A DNA stretch of 11,563 bases from Candidatus Bipolaricaulis sp. (GCA_020062805.1 JAGUVP010000195.1:1-11563); one strand, 5' to 3'; positions 1 to 6,375 are shown, counted from the stretch's first letter. A program made the numbers and translations. Notes: a model not told the origin generated them from the letters alone.

Positions 1-1
1 G

Positions 2-382
2 GACCGCCACCTCCGCCAGGCGGAGCACGACCTCGCGGCCGCGGAGGCGCTGCTCGCGGCAGAACGCCACGATTGGGCGCTCGACTCCGCCCTCGTCGCA
101 GCCGATCGTGCTCTGAGAGCGTTCCTCCTCGTCCAGGGCGAGGACCCGGAGGCGATCGGGCACGATGGGATCCCGGACCTTCTCGCCCGCGCCACCCGCC
201 ACAACCCTGATCTGCGCCGGCTCAAGAACCTCCTCCGCTTGGACGGGATCTCGCTCGACATGGGCGATGCCGGGGCTCCACCTCCTGCCGATCGGGTCCG
301 ACCCCGAACCGCTCACGACGCGGTCTCCTCGGCTCAGGACCTCGTCCTGGTCGCTCGTCAGGCGCAGGAGGTGGGCAGGTGA
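2..382 (+). CDS. HEPN-domain protein, 3' portion (5' end outside window)
   Basis: An open frame runs from the window edge to a TGA at 380-382 and gives 126 residues. It starts within an amphipathic helix (DRHLRQAEHDLAAAEALLAA), followed by a tryptophan-containing turn (RHDWAL) and a helix ALVAADRALRAFLLVQG. This is the characteristic opening of HEPN proteins, in which 'xxWA..A.xxAxxAlKA' precedes a loop and 'Lxxxxxx...L..' helices. A final helix (HDAVSSAQDLVLVARQAQEV) closes the domain, as in the family. HEPN proteins are helical RNA-binding or RNase domains, often the toxin half of HEPN/MNT toxin-antitoxin pairs, but some are housekeeping. The canonical Rx4-6H RNase motif is not evident at its usual place in the third or fourth helix, so nuclease activity is unproven. 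Only a few N-terminal residues seem to be missing. No intact nucleotidyltransferase partner follows. The family call is by pattern only. Confidence 0.7.
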   Translation, partial: DRHLRQAEHDLAAAEALLAAERHDWALDSALVAADRALRAFLLVQGEDPEAIGHDGIPDLLARATRHNPDLRRLKNLLRLDGISLDMGDAGAPPPADRVRPRTAHDAVSSAQDLVLVARQAQEVGR

Positions 383-488
383 GCGTGATCAGGTTCGCTG
401 TAAGCAAGCTGTAGCGCGAGGGAACACGGCGGGTGGATCGTGCGGCTGCGGCACCGCCTGGCTTGGGGGTGAAGCAGAGGGCCGGGGG

Positions 489-494
489 TACAAT
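489..494 (+). promoter_or_regulatory. Putative -10 box (TACAAT) immediately before the kinase start
   Basis: TACAAT lies 9 nt before the ATG at 504. No convincing -35 is seen at 17 bp; TTGGGG at 463-468 is 20 bp away. No Shine-Dalgarno sits in the 5-9 nt window before the ATG. A transcript from here would start at or just before the start codon, i.e. a leaderless or nearly leaderless mRNA. Confidence 0.45.
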
Positions 495-503
495 GGCCGT
501 CCT

Positions 504-2228
504 ATGGCTGAGGTCAAGCTCAGCAAGCGGCGGAAGATCGTGCAGGCGATCTTCCCCGATGGTCGGGTGTTCGAGGGTCCCGCCGGAACGGCGTTGGGGG
601 AGTTTGTCCGGGCCGCCTACCCGGATCCCCAGGTGCCGGCGATGGCGGCGGCTGTGGGCGGGGAGCTGCGGGAACTCTCGTTCCCCCTCTGCGAGGACGC
701 CGAGGTGCGCCCCGTGTTCCTCACCGACTCGGAGGGGATCCGGATCTACACCCGCTCGCTGAGCTTCCTTCTCGCCGCGGCGGTCCATGCCTTGTTCCCG
801 GAGGCCCGGCTGATCATCGACCACTCCGTCCCGTTCGGGGGGTACTACTGCCGGGTGGCCCGGCGGCCGTTGTTCACCCCGGAGGAGTTAGCGCGGATCG
901 AGGCCCACATGCGGGAGTTCGTCCGAACGGATGCTCGTATCGTTCGGGAAGAGGTCCCGATCGCGGAGGCCCAAGCCCGTCTCCGCGGCCAGGGCTTGTT
1001 CAACAAGGCAGAACTCCTCGTTCAGGGAGGGATTGAGGACACGGTTCCCCTCTACCGGCTGGGGCAGTTCCAGGATTACCTGTTCGGGCCGATGGTGCCC
1101 TCCGCCGCTCTCCTCCCCCAGTTCGCCCTTACCCCGTACCCGCGGGGGTTCATCCTTCGCTTCCCCCGCCGCGAGCGGCCAACCGAGCTCGCCCCGGCCG
1201 AGGACTATTCGGCGCTCCTCCAGGTCTTCGAGGAGTACGGGCACTGGCTGGACCTCCTTGGCGTGTACGACGCGTACACGGTCAACGAGGCCGCGCGGAC
1301 GGGACGGATGGTGGAGTTGATCCTGGTCTCGGAGGCTCTTCACAGCCAGCGCATCGCTCAGATTGCGGACACGATCGCGGAGCACCCCTCTTCCCCGCGG
1401 CTGATCCTCATTGCCGGCCCATCCTCGTCGGGGAAGACCACGTTCACGAAACGGCTTGCGATTCAGCTCCTCTCGCTCGGGCTACGGCCGTACCCGGTGT
1501 CCATGGATGACTACTTCCTTCCCCGTGACGAGATGGCCCGCCGGGGCCTGACCGACTTCGACGACATCTCTGCGGTGGAGGTATCCCTCTTCCAGCGTCA
1601 GATGGAGGAACTCCTGAAGGGGAAAGCTGTGCAACTGCCGAGGTTCGACTTCGCCTCGGGCCGACGTGAGGTTGGAAGCCAGCTTCAGCTGAAGGAAGAC
1701 GGGATCCTCCTCGTCGAGGGGCTGCACTGCCTGAACCCGCAGCTCCTTCCCTCCGGCTTGGAGGGACGTTCGTTCCGGATTTACGCCTCGGCTCTGACGC
1801 AGCTCAACCTGGACGACCACGTGCGGATGTCGACCACCGACACGCGGCTTCTGCGGCGCGTGGTGCGCGACGCTGCGTTCCGCGGTTACTCCGCGGAGGA
1901 CACGTTGCGAATGTGGGACAACGTGCGGCGGGGGGAGAAGCGGTTCGTGTTCCCCCACCAGGGACAGGCGGACGTGATGTTCAACTCCGCCCTCGTCTAC
2001 GAATGGTCTGTGCTGCGCTCGCGGGCCGAGCCGCTGCTCCTCCAGGTGCGGCACCCTCGATTGCGCCTGAAGGCGGAGCGGCTCCTCGAAGAGCTGCGCT
2101 GGTACACTCCGTATCCGGGGGACGAAGTTCCCGCGGTGTCGATCCTGCGCGAGTTCATCGGCGGGGGGATCCTCGCCGCGTACTACCCAAGCCCGTTCGA
2201 GCGGGCGACCTGGAGGAGGGAACCATGA
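504..2228 (+). CDS. TGS/ThrRS-like domain fused to uridine-kinase-type P-loop nucleoside kinase
   Basis: This 574-residue protein belongs to the family of long nucleoside (uridine/cytidine-like) kinases with a threonyl-tRNA-synthetase-like N-terminus. Residues about 10-70 form a TGS-type ubiquitin-like domain (FPDGRVFEGPAGTALGEF). Residues about 80-200 resemble the ThrRS/AlaRS second additional domain (YTRSLSFLLAAAVHALFP), but the zinc-binding HxxxH is replaced by S...L, so it should not edit aminoacyl-tRNA. The kinase domain begins near 296 with Walker A GPSSSGKT (305-312). It continues with the substrate-site SMDDYF (333-338), a Walker B-like strand GILLVEGLH (400-408) and an Arg-rich lid, RLLRRVVRD (448-456). 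The expected reaction is NTP-dependent phosphorylation of a nucleoside or related small molecule in the cytoplasm; the substrate is not readable. I chose ATG 504 because the reading frame upstream overlaps the HEPN gene and carries no domain, and a -10 box sits just before it. The gene overlaps the next by 4 nt. Confidence 0.85.
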   Translation: MAEVKLSKRRKIVQAIFPDGRVFEGPAGTALGEFVRAAYPDPQVPAMAAAVGGELRELSFPLCEDAEVRPVFLTDSEGIRIYTRSLSFLLAAAVHALFPEARLIIDHSVPFGGYYCRVARRPLFTPEELARIEAHMREFVRTDARIVREEVPIAEAQARLRGQGLFNKAELLVQGGIEDTVPLYRLGQFQDYLFGPMVPSAALLPQFALTPYPRGFILRFPRRERPTELAPAEDYSALLQVFEEYGHWLDLLGVYDAYTVNEAARTGRMVELILVSEALHSQRIAQIADTIAEHPSSPRLILIAGPSSSGKTTFTKRLAIQLLSLGLRPYPVSMDDYFLPRDEMARRGLTDFDDISAVEVSLFQRQMEELLKGKAVQLPRFDFASGRREVGSQLQLKEDGILLVEGLHCLNPQLLPSGLEGRSFRIYASALTQLNLDDHVRMSTTDTRLLRRVVRDAAFRGYSAEDTLRMWDNVRRGEKRFVFPHQGQADVMFNSALVYEWSVLRSRAEPLLLQVRHPRLRLKAERLLEELRWYTPYPGDEVPAVSILREFIGGGILAAYYPSPFERATWRREP

Positions 2229-2740
2229 ACGCGATTGGCCCATGGGACCGATTCGACGAGGCTCAGGCGCAGGTGCTGCATGGGAATGGCGCGTTCCTCG
2301 TTGCGGTGGACGCGACGGGCCATCCGAACGCGATGACGATCGGTTGGCTCCAGCTCGGGACGATCTGGTCACGGCCGGTGTGCCACGTTCTCGTCCGGCC
2401 CTCGCGGTACACGCACGGCTGCATCGAGGCGAGAGGAGCGTTTACGGTGAACGTGCCCCTGGGAACGATGGTGGAGGAGTTGACGGTGTGCGGGAGCCGC
2501 TCCGGGCGCGACCTCGACAAGTTCACCGAGCTCAGCCTGCGCACGACGCCGGGCACCAAGGTCAAGGCGCCCCTGCTCGTCGGCTGCGGCGTGGCCTACG
2601 AGTGCCGCGTCGTGGCCCGCGCCGAGCTTGATCCAACGGGAATCCTCGACGAGGGCATCCGCGCCAAATACTACCCGCGGGGCGACTTCCACACCCTGTT
2701 CTTCGGGGAGATTCTCGCCGCGTGGGAGATCAATGCCTGA
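2225..2740 (+). CDS. Flavin-reductase-fold (FMN-binding split-barrel) protein
   Basis: This 171-residue protein has the flavin reductase-like domain pattern: an N-terminal strand GAFLVAVDATGHPNAMTIGW, then a strand with VRPSRYTHGCIEARGAFTVNVP (the 'R.s..t...i...g.FtvNvp' signature), and a core CGVAYECRVVARAEL in the dimer region. Proteins of this family bind FMN and reduce or use it with NAD(P)H, or serve as flavoredoxin-like electron carriers. The start ATG overlaps the kinase stop (ATGA at 2225-2228), and a GGAGG ends 5 nt upstream, so the two are translationally coupled. The motif CGSRSGRDLDKF is typical of the flavoredoxin-like subgroup. Nothing in the sequence links it mechanistically to the kinase. 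Family confidence is high; substrate and electron partner are unknown. Confidence 0.8.
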   Translation: MNAIGPWDRFDEAQAQVLHGNGAFLVAVDATGHPNAMTIGWLQLGTIWSRPVCHVLVRPSRYTHGCIEARGAFTVNVPLGTMVEELTVCGSRSGRDLDKFTELSLRTTPGTKVKAPLLVGCGVAYECRVVARAELDPTGILDEGIRAKYYPRGDFHTLFFGEILAAWEINA

Positions 2741-2791
2741 AGGCCCCGTTCACCGCCGAGTGCGCGGAGATCGCAGAAGGAAGACTGTAGT

Positions 2792-2810
2792 GTCGGGGTT
2801 CATCCCCGAC
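2792..2810. repeat. Perfect GC hairpin GTCGGGG-TTCAT-CCCCGAC
   Basis: The arms 2792-2798 and 2804-2810 are perfect inverted repeats of 7 bp around TTCAT. The unit is preceded by CTGTAGT, resembling the GTAGGTT lead-ins of the hairpins at 8406-8484 read on the minus strand. It lies in the convergent gap after the flavin reductase gene and lacks a T-tract, so it looks more like a dispersed extragenic hairpin than a classical terminator. Confidence 0.6.
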
Positions 2811-2868
2811 GGCCGGAAAAGCGGTTCGCCGGTTGGCGGTTCCTCAGTTCGGCGATTCCGTCAAAAGC

Positions 2869-2889
2869 CGTCGCAGACGAGTTGCGACG
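2869..2889. repeat. 7-bp hairpin in convergent gap
   Basis: CGTCGCA (2869-2875) pairs with TGCGACG (2883-2889) around a 7-nt loop. It is one of several stem-loops filling 2741-2961, a gap with no credible coding content; together they may terminate the converging transcripts. Confidence 0.4.
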
Positions 2890-2901
2890 CTACGCCATCA
2901 A

Positions 2902-2932
2902 GGCCGCAGACGGCCGGGTCCGCGGACCCGGC
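2902..2932. repeat. 20-bp perfect palindrome with overlapping hairpin
   Basis: Positions 2913-2932 read identically on both strands (GCCGGGTCC-GC-GGACCCGGC). An overlapping stem, GGCCG-CAGA-CGGCC (2902-2915), competes with it. The position 30 bp before the stop of the minus-strand gene suits a bidirectional terminator or transcription-collision point, but neither strand has a U-tract. It could also bind a dimeric protein. Confidence 0.5.
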
Positions 2933-2961
2933 AATCCGCACACAGCCTCCTGTGAGCTGGC

Positions 2962-3675
2962 CTACTCCTTCTCCTCCCCGGGGGTGGGTGCCTCCGGCTG
3001 GGGTTCATCGGGCGAGCCGATCCCGCCGAACGAGATGCGGAGCCCGAAGAACGGTGCCCGCAGGTCGAGCTTGGGCCCAGCGATCTCCCGCCCTCCCTCC
3101 TCCCACTGACCAGGGAAGGCGAGGAAGTACCCGGCCCACCCTTCCACCGCAAGCCAGGGCAGGGCTTGGATCTGCAGCCGGAGGTAGGCGAGCCCGCCGA
3201 AGAACCCCAAGCTGAAACGGCTCACTGCGGGTGTGGCCAGGGAGTCGGCGAAGTCCACGGGGTAGCGCGCCCGCGCGGTGAGATCCAGACCTCCCCCGCC
3301 GAGCACGGTCCCGACCGCGATCACCGCTCCTTTCCCCGCCTGACGGGCGAACTCGACCACCACGCCGCCGTAGCCGAGTTCGAGATCGGTTCGCTTATCT
3401 GCCTCCAGTTTGCTCAAGCTTCCGCCGAACCCGAGTCCACCAAACACGGGCCCGCCGAGGATACCGCCCGCCCCGCCCCCCCCGAACACCACCACCGGGC
3501 CGTCCACAGCCGGGTACCCTGCTGCGGTGAGGGCCGCGGTGAGCGGAGAGAGGTCAAAGGTGAGAAGGCCGATCAGGGGCCCTCCCGAGCCCAGTCCCAC
3601 CGAAACCTGCCCCAGGGCCGCCACGGCCCCGCTCAGGGCCACCACCAGCACAGCTACCCACGCACTTCGCACCAT
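2962..3675 (-). CDS. Glycine-rich exported protein with signal peptide, family not recognised
   Basis: A 237-residue protein that I do not recognise. It opens with a Sec-type signal peptide, MVRSAWVAVLVVALSGAVA, with a plausible cleavage after ALG near residues 20-22. After it comes a glycine-rich middle with GGGGAGGILGGPVFGGLGFGGS (roughly residues 65-86), then predicted beta-rich segments such as AYLRLQIQALPWLAVEGWAGYFLAF. It ends in a charged, proline-rich tail (DEPQPEAPTPGEEKE). The mature protein is probably periplasmic, surface-attached or outer-membrane; a small beta barrel is possible. There is no lipobox cysteine. ATG 3675 is preferred over the GTG 18 nt upstream because GAGGAGG sits 5 nt ahead of it. 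The gene lies downstream of the hydantoinase on the same strand but is separated by an inverted-repeat unit and has its own possible -10 box, so it may be independently transcribed. Confidence 0.7.
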   Translation of the reverse strand: MVRSAWVAVLVVALSGAVAALGQVSVGLGSGGPLIGLLTFDLSPLTAALTAAGYPAVDGPVVVFGGGGAGGILGGPVFGGLGFGGSLSKLEADKRTDLELGYGGVVVEFARQAGKGAVIAVGTVLGGGGLDLTARARYPVDFADSLATPAVSRFSLGFFGGLAYLRLQIQALPWLAVEGWAGYFLAFPGQWEEGGREIAGPKLDLRAPFFGLRISFGGIGSPDEPQPEAPTPGEEKE

Positions 3676-3726
3676 CGTCTCCTCCTCTGACACAGTCTCA
3701 AGTCAACAAGTCCCGAGTTCTACCGG

Positions 3727-3732
3727 ATTGTA
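3727..3732 (-). promoter_or_regulatory. Possible -10 box (TACAAT) for the exported-protein gene
   Basis: The minus strand reads GCTAGGTACAATCC about 50 nt upstream of the ATG at 3675. The resulting leader of about 45 nt would include the GAGGAGG ribosome binding site. No good -35 is visible at 16-18 bp. It lies inside the 3691-3859 inverted-repeat unit. Confidence 0.3.
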
Positions 3733-3822
3733 CCTAGCGCATTGCCGTTCGACTCGGGCCCCGCGATGGACACGGCAGATCCACTGGCCCCTAGAACGGG
3801 TGCAGACTGCGAACTCACACTG

Positions 3823-3874
3823 ATCCCCTGGACTTGCGACTTGAGGACTTGCGACTGTGCTAGTCCCAGGGGAT
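3823..3874. terminator. Hairpin spanning the hydantoinase stop codon
   Basis: ATCCCCTGGACT (3823-3834) pairs with AGTCCCAGGGGAT (3862-3874), 12 bp with one bulged C. The loop of 27 nt contains the GGACTTGCGACT direct repeats. The right arm holds the last codons and stop of the hydantoinase gene. There is no U-tract, so termination is only a possible role. Confidence 0.35.
3830..3857. repeat. Direct repeat GGACTTGCGACT x2
   Basis: GGACTTGCGACT occurs at 3830-3841 and again at 3845-3856, separated by TGA. A third, looser copy in the opposite orientation lies at 3691-3713. These form the right end of the 169-bp unit described at 3691-3859. Confidence 0.6.
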
Positions 3875-5182
3875 GAACGTGCCATGCCCGGGCGGTGCAC
3901 AGAGTTCCCCGTCCCGCACGAGCCACGTTCCCCGCGAGAGGACCCCCACCACCCGCCCGGAGAGGGCCCGACCTTCGTACGGAGAGAAGCCCGTCTTCAT
4001 GTGCAGCTTATCGGCCTGTACTGTCCATGTCTCATCAGGATCGAGGAGCACGAGGTCGGCGTCTGCGCCAACCCGGATCCCGCCTTTGCGTGGCCAGAGG
4101 CCGAACGCGCGCGCCGGGCCTTCGCTGAGGTACCAGACGAGGTCGCGGAGGGTGATCCGCCCCCTGCGAACCCCCTCCGAGTAGAGGAGAGGGAGGAGCG
4201 TCTCCACTCCAGGAAGTCCCGATGGAAGGCGGCCGGGATCCTTGCGGAACGGGTCCTTCTGATCGTTCGTGAAGGGGCAATGGTCGGTAGCGACGGCCTG
4301 AAGCTGGCGTCCGGGGAGGGAGTGCCAGAGCGCAGTGGCATCTGCTGTGCTGCGCAGGGGTGGGGTCACCGAAAACCGGTGACCATCCGGTTCGGTGTAG
4401 ACCCGCTCGTCGAGGAGGAGGTAGTGGGGGCAGGTTTCCCCGACGATGGGTGCGCCAGCCCGTTGGGCCGCCCGGAGGGCCGCCAAGCCTTGGGCGCTCG
4501 AGATGTGGGCAACGTAGGTTGGGCAGAGTGCCTCGCGAGAGAGGATACCCAGCTCGGCGATTGCCACTTCTTCGGCAATCGCGGGCCGTGCCGCGGGGTA
4601 CGGGCCGCCCAAGGGCTCCACCAGTTCATCGGCCTCAGCGTGGACCATCGCTACCCCCCCGAGGTCGCGGATGCTCCGCATTGTCTGACGGAGGACCCCG
4701 AGCGTGGTTCGGCGGCCACTGGATGCATAGGCGAGGAAGAACTTGAACGCACGGACTCCCAGTTCCGCTGCGGCGGCGAGTTCCCCAATCCGGTTCGGGG
4801 TCCACCCCACCATTTCCGCCCGCAGACCATAGTCCACCACAGCCTCTCTGGCTTGGGCGATCCGCCGTTCGATCTGAGCTGCAAGCGGCACCTCGGCCGA
4901 TCCGCTGGTGAAGTCCACCACGGTCGTGACCCCGCCTGCAGCGGCGGCCAGCGTCCCGCTCCTCCAATCGTCCGCGGATCGCGTATCGGCAACGGGAAGG
5001 TCGAGGTGGACGTGGGCGTCAATCGCACCTGGAAGGACAAGAAGCCCGTGTGCCGACACGCTTCGTCCCCGTGCGTGGGCCTTTCCCAACCGGGTGATGC
5101 GCCCATCACGGATGACGACGTCGGTCTCCCGTGTTCCCCGTGGGGATACAACCGTCCCACCGGCGATCGCCAGCGCGCTCAC
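3860..5182 (-). CDS. Hydantoinase/dihydropyrimidinase-family cyclic amidohydrolase
   Basis: This 440-residue binuclear metal hydrolase of the amidohydrolase superfamily opens amide rings such as dihydropyrimidines, hydantoins, allantoin or dihydroorotate. All metal ligands are visible: HxH at 57/59 (GAIDAHVHLD), the carboxylated lysine K147 (RAFKFFL), H181 (AMVHAE), H226 (VAHISS) and D300 (VATDHCPF). The segments DDWRSGTLAAAAGGVTTVVDF and ETCPHYLLLDE are typical of the D-hydantoinase/dihydropyrimidinase branch rather than classical dihydroorotase, but substrate cannot be fixed from sequence. A C-terminal composite-sandwich segment (VGADADLVLLDPD) completes the fold, and the length is in the normal range (about 440-470). 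The start is GTG at 5182. There is no Shine-Dalgarno, and a promoter -10 ends 8 nt upstream, implying a leaderless mRNA. The gene is divergent from rlmN. A role in pyrimidine or hydantoin-type base breakdown fits with the nearby 8-oxoguanine deaminase. Confidence 0.85.
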   Translation of the reverse strand: MSALAIAGGTVVSPRGTRETDVVIRDGRITRLGKAHARGRSVSAHGLLVLPGAIDAHVHLDLPVADTRSADDWRSGTLAAAAGGVTTVVDFTSGSAEVPLAAQIERRIAQAREAVVDYGLRAEMVGWTPNRIGELAAAAELGVRAFKFFLAYASSGRRTTLGVLRQTMRSIRDLGGVAMVHAEADELVEPLGGPYPAARPAIAEEVAIAELGILSREALCPTYVAHISSAQGLAALRAAQRAGAPIVGETCPHYLLLDERVYTEPDGHRFSVTPPLRSTADATALWHSLPGRQLQAVATDHCPFTNDQKDPFRKDPGRLPSGLPGVETLLPLLYSEGVRRGRITLRDLVWYLSEGPARAFGLWPRKGGIRVGADADLVLLDPDETWTVQADKLHMKTGFSPYEGRALSGRVVGVLSRGTWLVRDGELCAPPGHGTFIPWD

Positions 5183-5190
5183 AATGATGG

Positions 5191-5219
5191 AAGATAGCCC
5201 TGAGCGGGAAGATCGACAA
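5191..5219 (-). promoter_or_regulatory. Sigma-70-type promoter for the hydantoinase gene
   Basis: On the minus strand, TTGTCG (5219-5214), a 17-bp spacer and TATCTT (5196-5191) form a good promoter. The -10 ends 8 nt before the GTG at 5182, so transcription should begin essentially at the start codon. Confidence 0.6.
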
Positions 5220-5226
5220 CCCGGGC

Positions 5227-5232
5227 TACAAT
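5227..5232 (+). promoter_or_regulatory. -10 box (TACAAT) for rlmN, leaderless arrangement
   Basis: TACAAT ends 6 nt before the rlmN ATG (5239). The -35 region is weak and overlaps the opposing hydantoinase promoter within the 56-bp divergent gap. No Shine-Dalgarno is present. The spacing is that expected when the A of ATG is the first transcribed base. Confidence 0.5.
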
Positions 5233-5238
5233 CCTGTC

Positions 5239-6312
5239 ATGGATAGCCGTGATCTACTTGATCTGTCTCTCCCGGAGCTCGCCTCCGAGATCACGGCGTG
5301 GGGCGAGCCCTCGTTCCGGGCGCGGCAGGTCTGGGAGTGGGTGTGGAAGCGTCTGGCGACCGACTTCGCCTCGATGACGAACCTGAGTCGAGGCCTACGT
5401 GGGAGGTTGGCATGTGCGTTCACGATCAGGCTCCCCACCGTCGCCGCCGGCCAGGGTGACGAGGAGGGTACAGACAAGGTCCTCCTCACTCTGGCCGACG
5501 GGCAAGCGGTGGAGGCGGTGCTTCTGCGGGAAGACCGCAGACGAACGGTGTGTGTGTCGACCCAAGTCGGTTGCCCGGTGGGTTGCTCGTTCTGCGCCAC
5601 GGGAGGGATGGGCTACATGCGCGACCTCACGGCTGGGGAGATCGCCGCCCAGGTTCTGCACTTCGCCCGGGTGCTGCAATGCGCTGGGGAGGAGGTAACT
5701 CACGTCGTGGTGATGGGGATGGGCGAGCCCCTCTTCAACTACGACGCTACCCTCAGGGCGATCCGCAACTTGAACGATCCCCAGGGGTTCGCACTCGGGG
5801 CGCGACGGATCACGGTGTCTACGGTGGGGGTCGTGCCGGGGATCCTGCGGCTTGCTGAAGAAGGGCTGCAGGTGAATCTCGCCGTCTCTCTCCACGCGCC
5901 GGACGAAGACTTGCGCCGCCAGCTCGTGCCGTTGGGCGAACGGTGGCCACTGCGGGAGGTCCTCTCGGCGGCCGATCATTACGCGGAGAGAACAGGCCGT
6001 CGGGTGAGCTACGAGTACGTCCTCCTCCGCGAGGTCAACGACCGGTGGGAGCACGCGCACGCCCTCGCCCGGCTCCTGCGGGGACGGCTGGCCCACGTGA
6101 ACCTCATCCCGTTCAACCCGGCCCCGGGACTACCCTACGAGCGGCCTGAGGACAGTCGAGTGGACGCGTTTCGCCGCCTTCTCATCGGGTCAGGAGTGGA
6201 TGTCACCGTGCGTCGCTCCCGAGGGGTGCGGATTCAGGCCGGCTGCGGCCAACTCCGTACTCAGCAAGGCGGTTCGCCCGCTGCTCCGCATGAGGCCGAT
6301 CGGGTGGGTTGA
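5239..6312 (+). CDS. rlmN: Dual-specificity 23S rRNA (A2503-C2)/tRNA (A37-C2) methyltransferase RlmN
   Basis: This 357-residue radical-SAM enzyme methylates C2 of an adenosine in 23S rRNA (A2503 in E. coli numbering) and, in many bacteria, A37 of tRNAs. The 4Fe-4S cluster motif CxxxCxxC is C112-C116-C119 (GCPVGCSFCATG). C105 (VCVSTQVGC) matches the resolving cysteine and C336 (IQAGCGQLR) the methyl-carrying cysteine. The SAM-binding GMGEPL, 'TVSTVGVVPGI' and 'LAVSLHAPDEDLR' blocks are all intact. The N-terminal helical segment (LDLSLPELASEITAWGEPSFRARQVWEW) is the typical RlmN accessory domain that binds RNA. Length is within the usual 340-390. It is separate from the genes on both sides, with a leaderless-type promoter. 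The last ~20 residues form a non-conserved tail. Confidence 0.97.
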   Translation: MDSRDLLDLSLPELASEITAWGEPSFRARQVWEWVWKRLATDFASMTNLSRGLRGRLACAFTIRLPTVAAGQGDEEGTDKVLLTLADGQAVEAVLLREDRRRTVCVSTQVGCPVGCSFCATGGMGYMRDLTAGEIAAQVLHFARVLQCAGEEVTHVVVMGMGEPLFNYDATLRAIRNLNDPQGFALGARRITVSTVGVVPGILRLAEEGLQVNLAVSLHAPDEDLRRQLVPLGERWPLREVLSAADHYAERTGRRVSYEYVLLREVNDRWEHAHALARLLRGRLAHVNLIPFNPAPGLPYERPEDSRVDAFRRLLIGSGVDVTVRRSRGVRIQAGCGQLRTQQGGSPAAPHEADRVG

Positions 6313-6375
6313 CCTGTCAGCGTTCGATCGAGGCTCTGCACTTGCCACTGCCCGGCCAGACGCTATCTCCGGGGA

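Larger units (their letters stand above)
3691..3859. repeat. 169-bp unit bounded by imperfect inverted repeats (CACAGTC...CAAGTC...GAGTTC)
   Basis: On the + strand, 3691-3720 reads CACAGTC-T-CAAGTC-AA-CAAGTCC-C-GAGTTC. The minus strand from 3859 back to about 3811 reads CACAGTC-G-CAAGTC-CT-CAAGTC-G-CAAGTCC and, further in, GAGTTC. The two ends are therefore imperfect inverted copies, the right one carrying an extra CAAGTC unit. No transposase is present. The arrangement resembles a small non-autonomous element (MITE-like) or a paired regulatory site. The unit ends 1 bp before the hydantoinase stop codon and begins just upstream of the Shine-Dalgarno of the exported-protein gene. Confidence 0.5.

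Noticed and set aside
165..503. N-terminal extension of the kinase reading frame
   Set aside because: It overlaps the HEPN gene in a different frame and is low-complexity; the TGS domain begins just after ATG 504.
2628..3215. + strand open frame of 195 codons after the flavin reductase gene
   Set aside because: It overlaps two supported genes and has Arg/Ser/Pro-rich shadow composition without domain signal.
3830..3857. CRISPR-like direct repeats
   Set aside because: Only two 12-bp copies 3 bp apart; no spacers or cas genes.
3857..5197. Long + strand open frame (446 codons) opposite the hydantoinase gene
   Set aside because: It is the mirror of a well-supported gene in high-GC DNA; the translation has no recognisable domain, whereas the minus strand has all catalytic residues.
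6331..6350. Possible cobalamin riboswitch fragment (GCCACTG)
   Set aside because: Only the short string matches; the other B12-box elements and a downstream gene on the + strand are missing.
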